DNA of 51,822 bases from Legionella moravica DSM 19234 (GCF_000423305.1 NZ_KE384001.1:177393-229214), one strand, 5' to 3'; positions 36,325 to 48,463 are shown, counted from the stretch's first letter. The notes: a model not told the origin generated them from the letters alone. A program made the numbers and translations.

Positions 36325-36938
36325 TGTTTACTGGTTTAATAGAAAAAACAGGTAAGGTGCTTGCGAATCATGAAAATAATGGTGGAAACAGACTGATTGT
36401 TTCCTCATCTTATGAACATCTGCAGGTTGGTGAAAGCATTGCCGTCAATGGGGTATGCCTCACCTTATTACCGTCTGAATGTGGTGAGTTGCATTTTGAT
36501 GTTTCTCCTGAAACTTTAAAAATAACCACTTTAGGCAGTTTGTCGGTCGGTAATCTTGTTAACCTTGAGCGAGCCATGGTTGCCTCAACACGTTTTGGTG
36601 GCCATTATGTGAGTGGTCATGTGGACATGACGGCTTTAATAAAATCCATTCATTCTCTTAATGAATATATTGAAATGGAACTTGAAGGATTTAATTCACA
36701 CTCCATGTTTTATTTGATACCCAAAGGCAGCATTACAGTGGAAGGTGTAAGCCTGACCATTAATGAGGTTATAAACCAAACCATTAAAGTAATGCTGGTG
36801 CCCCACACTCTGTTACACACTAATTTAGGGTCGTTGCGAGTGGGGCAGCAAGTTAATATAGAATTCGATTATCTTACCCGTATTGTTGCTCATCAGCTTC
36901 AAATTGCCGGGAAGTTGAACTATGAGGTAGAGTCATGA
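36324..36938 (+). CDS. ribE: Riboflavin synthase alpha subunit (GTG start)
   Basis: This 204-aa enzyme dismutates two 6,7-dimethyl-8-ribityllumazine molecules to riboflavin. It has the two internal lumazine-binding repeats (FTGLIEKTGKV with SIAVNGVCLTL, and FGGHYVSGHVD with TVEGVSLTI). The frame is open from 36300, but family members begin MFTGIIE, AGGAGG lies at 36314-36319, and the GTG at 36324 overlaps the ribD stop (TAGTG). So GTG is the start and translation is coupled. Confidence 0.95.
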   Translation: MFTGLIEKTGKVLANHENNGGNRLIVSSSYEHLQVGESIAVNGVCLTLLPSECGELHFDVSPETLKITTLGSLSVGNLVNLERAMVASTRFGGHYVSGHVDMTALIKSIHSLNEYIEMELEGFNSHSMFYLIPKGSITVEGVSLTINEVINQTIKVMLVPHTLLHTNLGSLRVGQQVNIEFDYLTRIVAHQLQIAGKLNYEVES

Positions 36939-38140
36939 AGCATTCATTAGTCAGTATAGAACAGGCAATGGAAACCCTGAAAGCCGGTAAAATGATCATT
37001 TTAATCGATGATGAGGACAGGGAGAATGAGGGCGATTTGGTAATGGCTGCCGAATTTGCGACGCCAGAAGCAATAAATTTCATGTCACGTTTTGGTTGTG
37101 GATTAATTTGTTTGCCCATGGCTGAAGAGTTAATTGATAAAATTCAATTGCCGATGATGGCTCATAATAATAAGTCGCCTTACGGCACCGCGTTTACTGT
37201 TTCAATTGAGGCAGCAGAGGGTGTTTCAACGGGCATCTCCGCAAAGGACCGAGCTCAGACTATCAAAGTAGCCATCGATCCTGAAAGTGGACCGGCAGAT
37301 ATTATTTCCCCTGGTCATGTATTTCCCTTAAGGGCAAGACGTAAAGGGGTCCTTGAACGGGCTGGACAAACTGAAGGCAGCGTCGATTTGGTTCGGATGG
37401 CGGGATTAATTCCTGCTGCGGTAATTTGTGAAATTATTAATGAAGACGGTACCATGAGCCGTCGTGATGAGTTGATAGCTTTTTCAGAAAAACATCAAAT
37501 TCCGTTAGTGACGATCAGGGATTTGATTAATTATCGAATTAAACACGAACAGTTAGTTACTCCCGCAGCGACTACCCGGATACCGTTAAAAGACAATGGT
37601 CTGTTTGACATGACTGTTTTTGAAAATGAATTGGATACTGCAGAGCATTTTGTTCTGGTTAAACCTCCTTTATTTGGTAATCGTGTTCCTCTGGTTAGAA
37701 TCCATTCGGAATGTATTACCGGGGATGTTTTTGGCTCCTGTAAATGCGATTGTGGCAACCAATTACATGCTTCTCTGGCGCAAATTGCAGCAGAAGGGGG
37801 AGTATTAATCTACCTGAGGCAGGAAGGAAGAGGCATTGGATTAGCGAATAAACTCAAAGCATACGCCTTGCAAGAGCAAGGATACGATACCGTTGATGCG
37901 AATTTAAAACTGGGTTTGCCTGCTGATGATCGCGATTATGCGATTGCGTATCAAATATTGAAGCATTTAGGTATTGATTCCATACGCATGTTAACGAACA
38001 ATCCTTTAAAAATATCAGCTATGGAGCACTATGGTATTTGTGCTGAACGCGTTTCTCTGGAGGTTGAACCTACAGATGAAAATCGTGGTTATTTAAAAAC
38101 AAAAAAACAAAAGCTGGGACATTTGTTGGCTATAGATTAG
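36935..38140 (+). CDS. ribBA: Bifunctional RibBA (DHBP synthase / GTP cyclohydrolase II)
   Basis: The 401-aa enzyme supplies both precursors of riboflavin. Its N-terminal half is DHBP synthase (DDEDRENEGDL, RAGQTEGSVDL, CEIINEDGTMSR). The C-terminal half is GTP cyclohydrolase II with zinc cysteines (HSECITGDVFGSCKCDCG), RQEGRGIGL and MLTNNPLK. Some proteobacterial RibBA proteins have a dead cyclohydrolase half; here the key residues are intact. The ATG overlaps the ribE stop by 4 bp (ATGA). Confidence 0.96.
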   Translation: MKHSLVSIEQAMETLKAGKMIILIDDEDRENEGDLVMAAEFATPEAINFMSRFGCGLICLPMAEELIDKIQLPMMAHNNKSPYGTAFTVSIEAAEGVSTGISAKDRAQTIKVAIDPESGPADIISPGHVFPLRARRKGVLERAGQTEGSVDLVRMAGLIPAAVICEIINEDGTMSRRDELIAFSEKHQIPLVTIRDLINYRIKHEQLVTPAATTRIPLKDNGLFDMTVFENELDTAEHFVLVKPPLFGNRVPLVRIHSECITGDVFGSCKCDCGNQLHASLAQIAAEGGVLIYLRQEGRGIGLANKLKAYALQEQGYDTVDANLKLGLPADDRDYAIAYQILKHLGIDSIRMLTNNPLKISAMEHYGICAERVSLEVEPTDENRGYLKTKKQKLGHLLAID

Positions 38141-38147
38141 GATAGAA

Positions 38148-38618
38148 ATGAGATTAATTAAAGCACGTTGCAATGAAATAAAAAGTTCGTTCCCTATCGC
38201 AGTTGTGGTTAGCACATTTAATGACGCGATTACGAGTGCCTTAAAGACAGGAGCTTTGGAGCGTTTGGCAGAACTTGGCTTTAAAGAAACGGATATTACC
38301 TTGGTTGAGGTGCCTGGAGCTGTTGAGATACCTTTTGTTGCGCAAATTTTAGCCAAGAATAAACAAGTCGATGTGGTAATCGCATTAGGTGCTGTGATTC
38401 GAGGTGAAACCAGTCATTACGATTATGTGTGTGACCAAGTGAGTCAGGGATGCCAGAGAGTGATGCTCGATCATGATATTCCGGTTGTTTTCGGTGTTTT
38501 GACTACTGAAAATGAAGAGCAGGCTTGGGAACGATTGGGTGGACATCATGGACATAAAGGAAGAGATGCGGCAGATTGTGCGGTTGAGATGTACTTGATC
38601 AGCCAGCAATTACGTTAA
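38148..38618 (+). CDS. ribH: 6,7-dimethyl-8-ribityllumazine synthase
   Basis: The 156-aa protein matches RibH in length and motifs: VSTFND, EVPGAVEIPF, GAVIRGETSHYDYV with the catalytic His, FGVLTTENEEQA. It condenses DHBP with the ribitylamino-pyrimidine and normally forms icosahedral shells or pentamers. It begins 7 bp after ribBA and ends the rib cluster. No nusB follows, unlike in many proteobacteria. Confidence 0.95.
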   Translation: MRLIKARCNEIKSSFPIAVVVSTFNDAITSALKTGALERLAELGFKETDITLVEVPGAVEIPFVAQILAKNKQVDVVIALGAVIRGETSHYDYVCDQVSQGCQRVMLDHDIPVVFGVLTTENEEQAWERLGGHHGHKGRDAADCAVEMYLISQQLR

Positions 38619-38806
38619 TTTCTTCATTAATTCGGGAGAATTGACCTCTCAAACGTGATTAGAAATGAAGGTTTTGTCCTATAGAGGAGAATTTTTCCGG
38701 TGTTCAGGAACAATTATCTTTTCAGGACAACAATCACTACGCTCTAAATGATGACCCTGTTAAGCTTTTATAGGGTAGTTAGTGTATTTATTGATCCGGA
38801 TTTTAA

Positions 38807-38836
38807 TCGCTTGAGTCAGGTCATTATCAAGCGATC
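38807..38836. other. Inverted repeat in the ribH-pyrG gap
   Basis: ATCGCTTGA (38807-38815) and TCAAGCGAT (38828-38836) pair perfectly with a 12-nt loop. No T-run follows. The whole 350-bp gap 38619-38968 contains no open frame that looks like a gene and no convincing promoter; this hairpin is the only clear feature. Confidence 0.5.
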
Positions 38837-38956
38837 CTGAAGCCCAGAGAATAATTTTATTAAATTTGTGTTATTTATAGTCTCATTTTGGTAGAATTAA
38901 ATCCCGTTTACATGCAAATTTAATTTAGCGCCAATTTGGTGGATTCGGCATTTTGA

Positions 38957-41427
<2,471 letters not shown>

Positions 41428-41863
41428 TCCCGAACACTGAGGATGACTCATTGAGCTAAGGAAAGCTCATTCCCAAGAATAGATCATGCAGAGCTCAGCG
41501 CGCGCGTTCCTGAATAGGAGACCGAGTCTGTAAATTCAATTAAGATATGATCTTGCGTTAGGCTCTGAATTTACAAGGCTGTTGACAACAGGCTGGCAGT
41601 GCAAATCAGTGGATCTCTCAGGCATTAACCGCGGAATTGTAGCCTGTTTGCTCGCAAACAGGATCATGGTTTCTCAAGCTTTTAAATCTGACTTTTCTCC
41701 AAGATTCAATATTTGTGACCAAGAAACAGTTGCAAGCAACCAGGCTTAACTGAGACATAGTTGATCCAGTAAAAAAGCTGGGGTGATATCCCGGAGATGT
41801 GTATAAAATTCGGAAACACGTCGCGTAAAGACGAAATCGAAATCTGCTTCGTATTATAGGTTT
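41428..41863. other. Hairpin-rich noncoding stretch after kdsA
   Basis: No gene is recognised. Several inverted repeats occur: TGTAAATTCA/TGAATTTACA (41529-41538 and 41566-41575), CCTGTTTGC/GCAAACAGG (41643-41651 and 41654-41662, 2-nt loop), and a GTTGAC/CAAC palindromic spot near 41580. A structured RNA is possible, but it does not match tmRNA, 6S RNA or RNase P RNA by eye. Confidence 0.5.
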
Positions 41864-41954
41864 ATGAGTGTTGTTTTTAATGACGTTCTAAGTATATTCT
41901 TTCAAAAGGTATTTGATGGGATTAATTTAATTTCAAGAAATGAGTATCAAGACT

Positions 41955-42042
41955 TGGCGGAGAGGCAGGGATTCGAACCCTGGGAAGGTTGCCCTTCAAC
42001 GGTTTTCAAGACCGCCGCATTCGACCGCTCTGCCACCTCTCC
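41955..42042 (-). tRNA. tRNA-Ser (anticodon UGA)
   Basis: Read on the minus strand, the 88-nt gene has acceptor arms GGAGAGG and CCTCTCC, a D arm GCAGAGCGGT, an anticodon arm GCGGT-CTTGAAA-ACCGT with TGA in the loop (42008-42006), a long variable arm typical of class II tRNAs, and a T arm GGGTTCGAATCCC. The 3' CCA is encoded. It would read UCA and related serine codons. Confidence 0.97.
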
Positions 42043-42183
42043 GACAGCCAAGAATACTATCCTAACGCTCGATGATTTGCAAATGGTTTTTGAAATTTTT
42101 ATTGTACTTTGGCTAATTGGAATGATAAAAGTACATCTGTTTTATGCTCTTGATATTTTAATTAAAGAATCAGCAAGAGAGTG

Positions 42184-42212
42184 TTCGCAAATGAGTACGT
42201 CATAGGTATAAT
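42184..42212 (+). promoter_or_regulatory. Probable sigma-70 promoter of bamD
   Basis: TTCGCA (42184-42189), a 17-bp spacer and a perfect TATAAT (42207-42212) lie 60 bp before the bamD ATG. The -35 matches four of six consensus bases. Confidence 0.6.
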
Positions 42213-42272
42213 GTCCCAAAATTTCCTGTCACTGTTGTTGAATACAACAGATACAAAAAATAGGTGTAGTTT

Positions 42273-43046
42273 ATGAAACGATTTCAAATAGTGTTCCTCG
42301 TCAGTCTTATCGTTGCTTTGTCCTCTTGTGCCAAATGGAATAAAGATGACGAAGAAAAAAATCCATACAAAGGAATGACCGCAAAACAGCTTTATTCCGC
42401 TTCACAAAAATCCTTACAAAAGAAGGAATACGCGACAGCATCGAAACAGCTTGAAGCGATGGAATCCATGTATCCGTTTAGTGATTATACAGAGCAATCC
42501 CAAATGGATTTAATTTATGCTTATTATCAAAATGAGGATTATCCATCTGCCGCTGCAACTGCCGAGCGTTTCATTCATCTGTACCCGCGGGCTAAAAATG
42601 TTGATTATGCCTATTACATGAGAGGTTTAGCTAACTTCCAGCAGACCAGGGGTGTTTTTGCCAAAGTATTACCTATGGATGAGTCATGGCGTGATCCGGG
42701 TACGCAAACCCAGGCTTTCCTAGATTTTGCGACATTAATTCAAAAGTTCCCCAACAGTAAATATAAAGCGAATGCCTTACAGCGCATGGTTTATTTACGC
42801 AATATGTTCGCTCAACATGAACTTAATGTGTCTCAATATTACTTCAAACGTAAAATGTATGTTGCCGCTATAGAGCGCGCCAATTACCTGGTAAAGACCT
42901 ATCCACAGGCTCCAAGTGCTCAACAAGCTCTGGTGATTATGTACGATGCCAACATGGCTTTAGGACTTAATAAGGCCGCTGAAGACGCAATGGCGGTTTA
43001 CCAAGCCACATATCATACGTCCAATATGGTGCGGGTCGCATCATAA
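42273..43046 (+). CDS. bamD: Outer-membrane assembly lipoprotein BamD (ComL)
   Basis: The 257-aa precursor has a lipoprotein signal ending LSSC (C19), then TPR-like helical hairpins (AKQLYSASQKSLQKKEY, DLIYAYYQNEDYPSAA, YAYYMRGLANFQ, the FPNSKYKANA segment and YPQAPSAQQAL). This is BamD, the essential partner of BamA in folding outer-membrane proteins. It sits on the periplasmic face of the outer membrane. It is monocistronic here, with a promoter and a hairpin terminator. Confidence 0.96.
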   Translation: MKRFQIVFLVSLIVALSSCAKWNKDDEEKNPYKGMTAKQLYSASQKSLQKKEYATASKQLEAMESMYPFSDYTEQSQMDLIYAYYQNEDYPSAAATAERFIHLYPRAKNVDYAYYMRGLANFQQTRGVFAKVLPMDESWRDPGTQTQAFLDFATLIQKFPNSKYKANALQRMVYLRNMFAQHELNVSQYYFKRKMYVAAIERANYLVKTYPQAPSAQQALVIMYDANMALGLNKAAEDAMAVYQATYHTSNMVRVAS

Positions 43047-43051
43047 TTTGA

Positions 43052-43080
43052 CCGGAGGGGAATGAAGAGTTCCCCTCCGG
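43052..43080 (+). terminator. 11-bp hairpin after bamD
   Basis: CCGGAGGGGAA (43052-43062) and TTCCCCTCCGG (43070-43080) pair perfectly with a 7-nt loop, 5 bp after the bamD stop. The sequence after it is not a T-run, but the strength and position fit transcript-end formation. Confidence 0.7.
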
Positions 43081-43236
43081 GACTCCTTCTAATTGAATAA
43101 TAAAGACATTGACTACCTGAACTAAAGATAGATTTTCTCAGGGCTTTGGCTCTACTGGGAGGTAAACCCGGGTGGAAGCGATGCTCGAACCCGGTTTGTT
43201 TAGATAGGGTATTGATTAGAATAAATTATGGCTCAA

Positions 43237-44181
43237 TTAAACTAAAGCTTCTTCTGCTGCTTCTTCTTCGGTGCTTACTGAAGCCAATGATGTAGACGAA
43301 GGAAGCAAGGCTTTGAGAAGATCATTAGTCAGCTCTCTTAACTCACCGCCCAATAACGTTAACGCTGCGTCCTGGCGTTGGTATTCTTCATCAAGTTCTC
43401 TGATTTCATTAAAATCATCAATCAGATAGTCAAGGCTTTTCAGTTTTTTAAAAGTAAAATCATGAGTTAGTGTGAATTGAATTCTTTCTTTCCATATTAA
43501 TGAAATTTCAGCTGTCGCCATTCCCTGCGAGAGCAAAGTTAATATTTCCTCAGCAGGTAATTCATATCCCTTACAATGTATTCGTTTTTTTTCATCATCC
43601 AGGGAAAACAGCAAACAGTCAGAAGCTAACTTAAAATCTTCTGGTAAGGTTTCAGGTGAATGAATCCATTCTGCAAATCGTACTGCCAGATTTTCGGTAT
43701 GAGTAAGGGGCTCAATAGTAATGCCTGCAACTGATTTTCTCAAAAGTGAGGTAAGCTGAGAGGCTTGATTATTACTTGATGCATTAACGATGATGCGTTT
43801 ACTGACCGTATCAAGAATAGCTGGCAATCTTTTTTGGACACAAAATGACTTGGGAAGTAATTCAAATTCCAGATCTTCTGCAATTTGAGATTTTTCAGCC
43901 CGTTTTACTGTACGGCCGTGCTGTATTTCGATCATTTGAATTTTTTCTTCAAGCATTTTGTTAATTACCCCACGAGGTAATATACGCTCTTCTTTGCCCA
44001 TGCAAATGAGTGCACAACCAGCAACTTCATGAACCATCTCATCTCCCAATGCAGGTAGCCATCCGTATATAAATCGTGCATGAGGAGGACATGGTTTTAG
44101 AATTTCTTCAGCTAAAGAAGCATTTAAATCAGTTGCTTCATCCAATTCGTATTGATATATAAGAGCATTATTAAACCACAT
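43237..44181 (-). CDS. rdgC: Recombination-associated protein RdgC
   Basis: The 314-aa protein (E. coli RdgC is 303 aa) begins MWFNNALIYQY and contains GWLPALG, ILPRGVINKML, VSLIWKE-like ISLIWKERIQF and LKSLDYLIDDF, matching RdgC along its length. RdgC is a ring-shaped DNA-binding dimer that limits RecA activity and acts in replication restart. The extra C-terminal serine/glutamate tail is the only departure. The gene is single and convergent with bamD. Confidence 0.95.
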   Translation of the reverse strand: MWFNNALIYQYELDEATDLNASLAEEILKPCPPHARFIYGWLPALGDEMVHEVAGCALICMGKEERILPRGVINKMLEEKIQMIEIQHGRTVKRAEKSQIAEDLEFELLPKSFCVQKRLPAILDTVSKRIIVNASSNNQASQLTSLLRKSVAGITIEPLTHTENLAVRFAEWIHSPETLPEDFKLASDCLLFSLDDEKKRIHCKGYELPAEEILTLLSQGMATAEISLIWKERIQFTLTHDFTFKKLKSLDYLIDDFNEIRELDEEYQRQDAALTLLGGELRELTNDLLKALLPSSTSLASVSTEEEAAEEALV

Positions 44182-44294
44182 GTTATATCCTTTAAATAAA
44201 AATGAAATTTTACCATGAAATAGTGCACGCTGCGATCTGAATCCTGATCAACAAGCGCACTGGATGAAGGGAATAACTGATCTGTTGAAACAGT

Positions 44295-46172
44295 TTATAA
44301 AATACAGTACGTCCCAATAGCAATAGTTCGGTTGTAGGGCAATTTGAAAAATTCGATATTCAAATTTGCTGAATAATTGCGCATTAGGAAGGAAAACAAT
44401 CGCTCCTGAGTATAGAATGTTAGCGATTTTTTGGCTTTTGAAGCCATTACATTTGGGATTTCAACCATATAGGTGGCGTGATCAATATTTAATTTGAACG
44501 GCAGAAAATTTTTTTCACTGGCTTTTTCTAAAGCTCGAGGCAGTGAAATAGTTTCCATAAAACCATAATGTAAGGTCAGTTTACACACTCGTTCGTCAAG
44601 GCAGGCAATTTCATAACGTTGGCTGTAATGAACGTAGGGAATATTTTCAACGACATAATTAACAATCAGCACGTTTTCAGGCACTGATCTGCTGAGTTTT
44701 AAAAAATGAAGAAAGCTTCCTCCGCTTTTATCATAAACGTCTGTGATGAAAATTGCAGTCACACCCGGTAGTTGGTTCAGGCTTTTATATTGAAGCTGTT
44801 TTAATATTTTTGAAATATCTTCTTTATTAAGATAGAAGTTGTTTCTTAAATACTCTAGTCCATACTTCCAAGTGTACATGATAAAGGCGATGAATAAGGC
44901 AAAAATGACCGGTACCCAGCCTCCTGTAAAGAATTTATGGAAGTTAGCACCCAAAAATGCGAAATCCACCGCAATGAATAAGCCAAAAATTAATGCCACT
45001 TTTAGTTTAGACCAGTTCCAGATGGATATGGCTGCATAAGCGACCATCGCATCGACCAAAAGCATATCAATATTGACGGCAATACCGTATGCATGTGCCA
45101 AATTGTCTGAAGTCCTGAATGTCAGAGCAAAAAACAGGGTACCTACAAAGAGAATGAAATTGATTTGCGGCACGTAAATTTGCCCTGAATGTTTTCGGGA
45201 CGTTTGTATGATGGGTATACGTGGGCACAAACTTAATAATACGGCTTGTTTGGTTAATGAAAAGGTGGCTGAAATGACAGCCTGGGAAGCAATGATGGTG
45301 GCGAAAGTGGCAATGATAATTAATGGTAAATAAAACCAGCTCGGAGCAATCATGTAAAATGGGTTGCTTATCGATTCGGGATGGGATAATAAATTAGCGC
45401 CTTGGCCAAAATAATTAAGCAGCAGACAGGGTAGAACTACAAGAAACCAACTGGCTCTTATGGGTTTTTTACCAAAATGCCCAATGTCAGCAAAAAGTGC
45501 TTCTCCTCCAGTCATAACCAGGAAGATTCCACCTAGTAATAAGTAGCCTCGTAATCCTTCATGATATAAAAACGAAATGCCATAGTATGGATTTATCGCT
45601 TCAAGAACCAAAGGCAGTTTGATGATTTGAACTATGCCAAGTATCGCTATAGTAAGAAACCAGATAAGAATGAAGGGACCAAAGAGATAGCCTATGCTTT
45701 CCGTGCCTCGAGATTGGATCATAAATAGTAGGATAAGCAAAATACAGGCTGTAGGTAAAATGTACGGAGTAAAGGTCTGTGATAAAGTTCCCAGACCTTC
45801 AACCGCACTGATAACGGAAATCGCAGGAGTGAGCATGCCATCACCCAATAAAAGCCCTGCTCCAAAGATGGCTACAATATAGAATAACGGTTCGTACTTG
45901 GTGCTTTTATGCTTCATAAGAGCTAACAGAGCAAGAATTCCTCCCTCCCCATCATTATCCGCACGAAATACAATAATCAGGTATTTGTATGAAATAATGA
46001 TGATAAGACACCAAAATATCAAAGATAAAACCCCTAAAACAGCAGACTGGGTTATAGGAAGATTAGCTAAAGTTACTTTTAAGGCATATAAAGGGCTGGT
46101 GCCTATATCGCCGTATACGACACCCAATGCTCCCAGCGTAAGCCCATATGAGAATTTATTTTTTTTTTCCAT
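44295..46172 (-). CDS. kup: Kup-family potassium uptake transporter
   Basis: The 625-aa protein (E. coli Kup is 622) has the signature GVVYGDIGTSPLYAL near the N terminus, about twelve transmembrane helices to residue 430, and a cytosolic C-terminal domain. It carries out proton-coupled potassium uptake. Legionella genomes tend to have several kup paralogs; which one this is cannot be told. It follows the outer-membrane gene on the same strand after 21 bp, so they may share a transcript. Confidence 0.95.
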   Translation of the reverse strand: MEKKNKFSYGLTLGALGVVYGDIGTSPLYALKVTLANLPITQSAVLGVLSLIFWCLIIIISYKYLIIVFRADNDGEGGILALLALMKHKSTKYEPLFYIVAIFGAGLLLGDGMLTPAISVISAVEGLGTLSQTFTPYILPTACILLILLFMIQSRGTESIGYLFGPFILIWFLTIAILGIVQIIKLPLVLEAINPYYGISFLYHEGLRGYLLLGGIFLVMTGGEALFADIGHFGKKPIRASWFLVVLPCLLLNYFGQGANLLSHPESISNPFYMIAPSWFYLPLIIIATFATIIASQAVISATFSLTKQAVLLSLCPRIPIIQTSRKHSGQIYVPQINFILFVGTLFFALTFRTSDNLAHAYGIAVNIDMLLVDAMVAYAAISIWNWSKLKVALIFGLFIAVDFAFLGANFHKFFTGGWVPVIFALFIAFIMYTWKYGLEYLRNNFYLNKEDISKILKQLQYKSLNQLPGVTAIFITDVYDKSGGSFLHFLKLSRSVPENVLIVNYVVENIPYVHYSQRYEIACLDERVCKLTLHYGFMETISLPRALEKASEKNFLPFKLNIDHATYMVEIPNVMASKAKKSLTFYTQERLFSFLMRNYSANLNIEFFKLPYNRTIAIGTYCIL

Positions 46173-46193
46173 AGTCGTATTAGCCTTTATTGA

Positions 46194-47156
46194 TTACCAA
46201 AATGCATTGAGTGCTAACATATAGGTCATGAAGTGAGACGTGTTTTTCCCACTGACAGGAAACCATACACCACCAATGATACCTACATTTGCGTTAAAAT
46301 TATATTCCAAAGCTGGTGCCAGTGCCTTTTCAATATAAGCACCATTACCTATATTGACATTTGTGGGTGGACTTCCTACATTCCCAATGTCGAGGATACC
46401 GTTAAAACGAGTATTTTGCCCCTTAGCAATGTATCCTTCCATGACTGCAACCCAATTTTGCGTTAGGGTGTATTCAAATGCGAGATCGTAGTCTGTTTCA
46501 GCTCCGATCCTTATTCTTCCATGAGTGGTTGGTGTGCCACCAAAACTACTAAGTCCATCAACATAAACGCTTGTGGCAAAGATTCGGGAAATGATAAATC
46601 GAGTACGTAAATAATGAGTTTTAAAGACTGGGAGCAAATACTGTAGATCCAGATTCAATTGTGTTTGGTAAGCGCCAAGCCCAGTTGCATCCGTACCAGC
46701 AAGTTCGGGATTGAGATTGTCGTATCGACCTGTTGGAATGGTTTCCTGGAGTAGTACACGGGTGTCAATACGATTAAGAGCGCCTTTTTGTTCAAATAGT
46801 TGAAATCCGGCTGCAACGGAGACGTCTCCCAAGTGATTCGAATGAACCCCACGTGTGGAATTGAACGTGTAAGGAACCGTCAATTGAATATCCAGCCAGT
46901 CAGTATATCCATGAGTAAGAATTGGATTGATATTAAATGATCTAAAGAGAGGGGTGCGAATGAGATCACCATCGGCATTGTAGGAGCCATTGGTAAATAC
47001 ATCGATTCCATAAATTTCAAAGTTCGTGTGACCTTTAGGTATGGTATGCCCGGCAGGGGCAAGCAGGGGGCCAGTAAACCAGGGAGCTGCGGATGTTAAT
47101 GAACTAAAAATTGATAAACATAAGATGATGAATATCTTTTTTATAGAGTGCAGCAT
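46194..47156 (-). CDS. Probable outer-membrane beta-barrel protein
   Basis: The frame opens at 47192, but the ATG at 47156 follows GGAGAGAAG and begins a good signal peptide (SIKKIFIILCLSIFSSLTSA), giving 320 aa. The mature part alternates strand-forming residues (FEIYGIDVF, LDIQLTVPYTF, LNLDLQYLLPV, MEGYIAKG) and ends in an aromatic-terminated strand (YMLALNAFW), the Bam recognition signal. It resembles transporter-like outer-membrane proteins of Legionella and Coxiella. Function is unknown. It lies 21 bp upstream of kup, possibly one operon, and is divergent from the methyltransferase gene. Confidence 0.82.
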   Translation of the reverse strand: MLHSIKKIFIILCLSIFSSLTSAAPWFTGPLLAPAGHTIPKGHTNFEIYGIDVFTNGSYNADGDLIRTPLFRSFNINPILTHGYTDWLDIQLTVPYTFNSTRGVHSNHLGDVSVAAGFQLFEQKGALNRIDTRVLLQETIPTGRYDNLNPELAGTDATGLGAYQTQLNLDLQYLLPVFKTHYLRTRFIISRIFATSVYVDGLSSFGGTPTTHGRIRIGAETDYDLAFEYTLTQNWVAVMEGYIAKGQNTRFNGILDIGNVGSPPTNVNIGNGAYIEKALAPALEYNFNANVGIIGGVWFPVSGKNTSHFMTYMLALNAFW

Positions 47157-47232
47157 AATTGTTCTTCTCTCCATTGCAGAAATATCATTCAATAGTGTAG
47201 ATTAGCCGACTTTTGGTCTGTGGGAAATAGAG

Positions 47233-48405
47233 ATGAGTGCTAAAATTTTTTTAGTAGCAACAAAACAAAATACGGTATTACGAGGACATCCCTGGATTTT
47301 TCCAAAGGCTATTGCCCGCAATATCGGCAAACTGGTTACCGGTCACTTGGTGGCGATCCATGGCGCAGAAGAAGAGTACATTGGTGTTGGCGTTTACAAT
47401 GAGCATTCTTTATACCGGGTTCGAGTTTTAGCCTTGGCAAATGAGCCATTCGATAAAAGTAATTATAAATCAATCATTTCGCACAGACTCCTCCAGGCGC
47501 AAAGAGTGAGACAGAGTTTAAATTTACCCAGTGAGCAGACAACAGCTTATCGATTATTCAACAGTGAGGCTGATGGTCTTTCCGGACTGACTATCGACCG
47601 ATTCAATCAGATCACAGTCATTTCCAGTTCTGCATATTGGGTTGAATTGAATAAGGAACTCATTTCTCAAGTGCTTCACGAATTGCTTCCAAATGATCAA
47701 CTGATATGGATTTCGCAAAATAAGCCATTAGCGCAAGATGGCTGGAAGAACGTTGACGATCGGGAGATCAAGCAAACAGCAGAAGTACTGGAAGAGGGGA
47801 TTAAATTTCAAGTTGAATTTGCTCATGCGCAAAAAACCGGTTTATTTATTGATCAAAGAGAGAATCATAAACGCATAGCTGGGTTATCCAGAGGTAAATC
47901 TCTTTTGGATCTCTATAGTTACACCGGTGGTTTTGCTTTGCATGCTGCCAAAGCAGGAGCTACGCGAGTAACTGCTGTTGATAGTTCTGCTCAAGCAATC
48001 AACCAGGCAAAACACAATGCCGAATTAAATGACATTAGCACTATTGATTTTATAGAGGCCGATGCGCGTGATTATCTCGTAAAGGCTGGTGAGTATGATA
48101 TTGTTGTTCTGGATCCGCCAAAATTAGTTCCTTCACAACGGCACGTGCAAAAAGCAAAGAATTATTATCGTTTTCTGCACAGGGAAGTGTTTAAGCATAT
48201 GAAAGAAGGTTCGCTGTTAATGACTTGCAACTGTTCGTCAGCACTTTCATCGCAGGAATTTTGTTCCTTGGTCAGTGCACAAGCTGGAGCCGTAGGTAAA
48301 CAGGTGCGAATTCTCGGTGTATATGGTCCGGCAAGTTGCCATCCGACTTTGGCTTCTTTTCCTGAAGGAAATTATCTGACAGCGGTTTTATTTGCGGTAG
48401 TCTAG
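47233..48405 (+). CDS. rlmI: RlmI-like class I 23S rRNA methyltransferase
   Basis: The 390-aa protein has an N-terminal PUA domain (GHPWIFPKAI, GVGVYNEHS), an EEHVD-like middle strand region, and a Rossmann methyltransferase domain with LDLYSYTGGFALHAA, VVLDPPKLVPS and CNCSSALS. This is the RlmI/RlmO layout (E. coli RlmI, 396 aa, methylates C1962 of 23S rRNA to m5C). Target base is inferred from family. Confidence 0.9.
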   Translation: MSAKIFLVATKQNTVLRGHPWIFPKAIARNIGKLVTGHLVAIHGAEEEYIGVGVYNEHSLYRVRVLALANEPFDKSNYKSIISHRLLQAQRVRQSLNLPSEQTTAYRLFNSEADGLSGLTIDRFNQITVISSSAYWVELNKELISQVLHELLPNDQLIWISQNKPLAQDGWKNVDDREIKQTAEVLEEGIKFQVEFAHAQKTGLFIDQRENHKRIAGLSRGKSLLDLYSYTGGFALHAAKAGATRVTAVDSSAQAINQAKHNAELNDISTIDFIEADARDYLVKAGEYDIVVLDPPKLVPSQRHVQKAKNYYRFLHREVFKHMKEGSLLMTCNCSSALSSQEFCSLVSAQAGAVGKQVRILGVYGPASCHPTLASFPEGNYLTAVLFAVV

Positions 48406-48463
48406 GTCCTGTGAACACTATTCATTTATTGCATAAAAACAAATTATTTCGAGCATAAGCTAT

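Noticed and set aside
41428..41863. tmRNA, 6S RNA or RNase P RNA
   Set aside because: None of the characteristic conserved segments was seen on either strand; kept only as an unassigned structured stretch.
41864..42205. 113-aa open frame
   Set aside because: It overlaps the whole tRNA-Ser gene on the other strand and encodes a low-quality peptide; it is a shadow.
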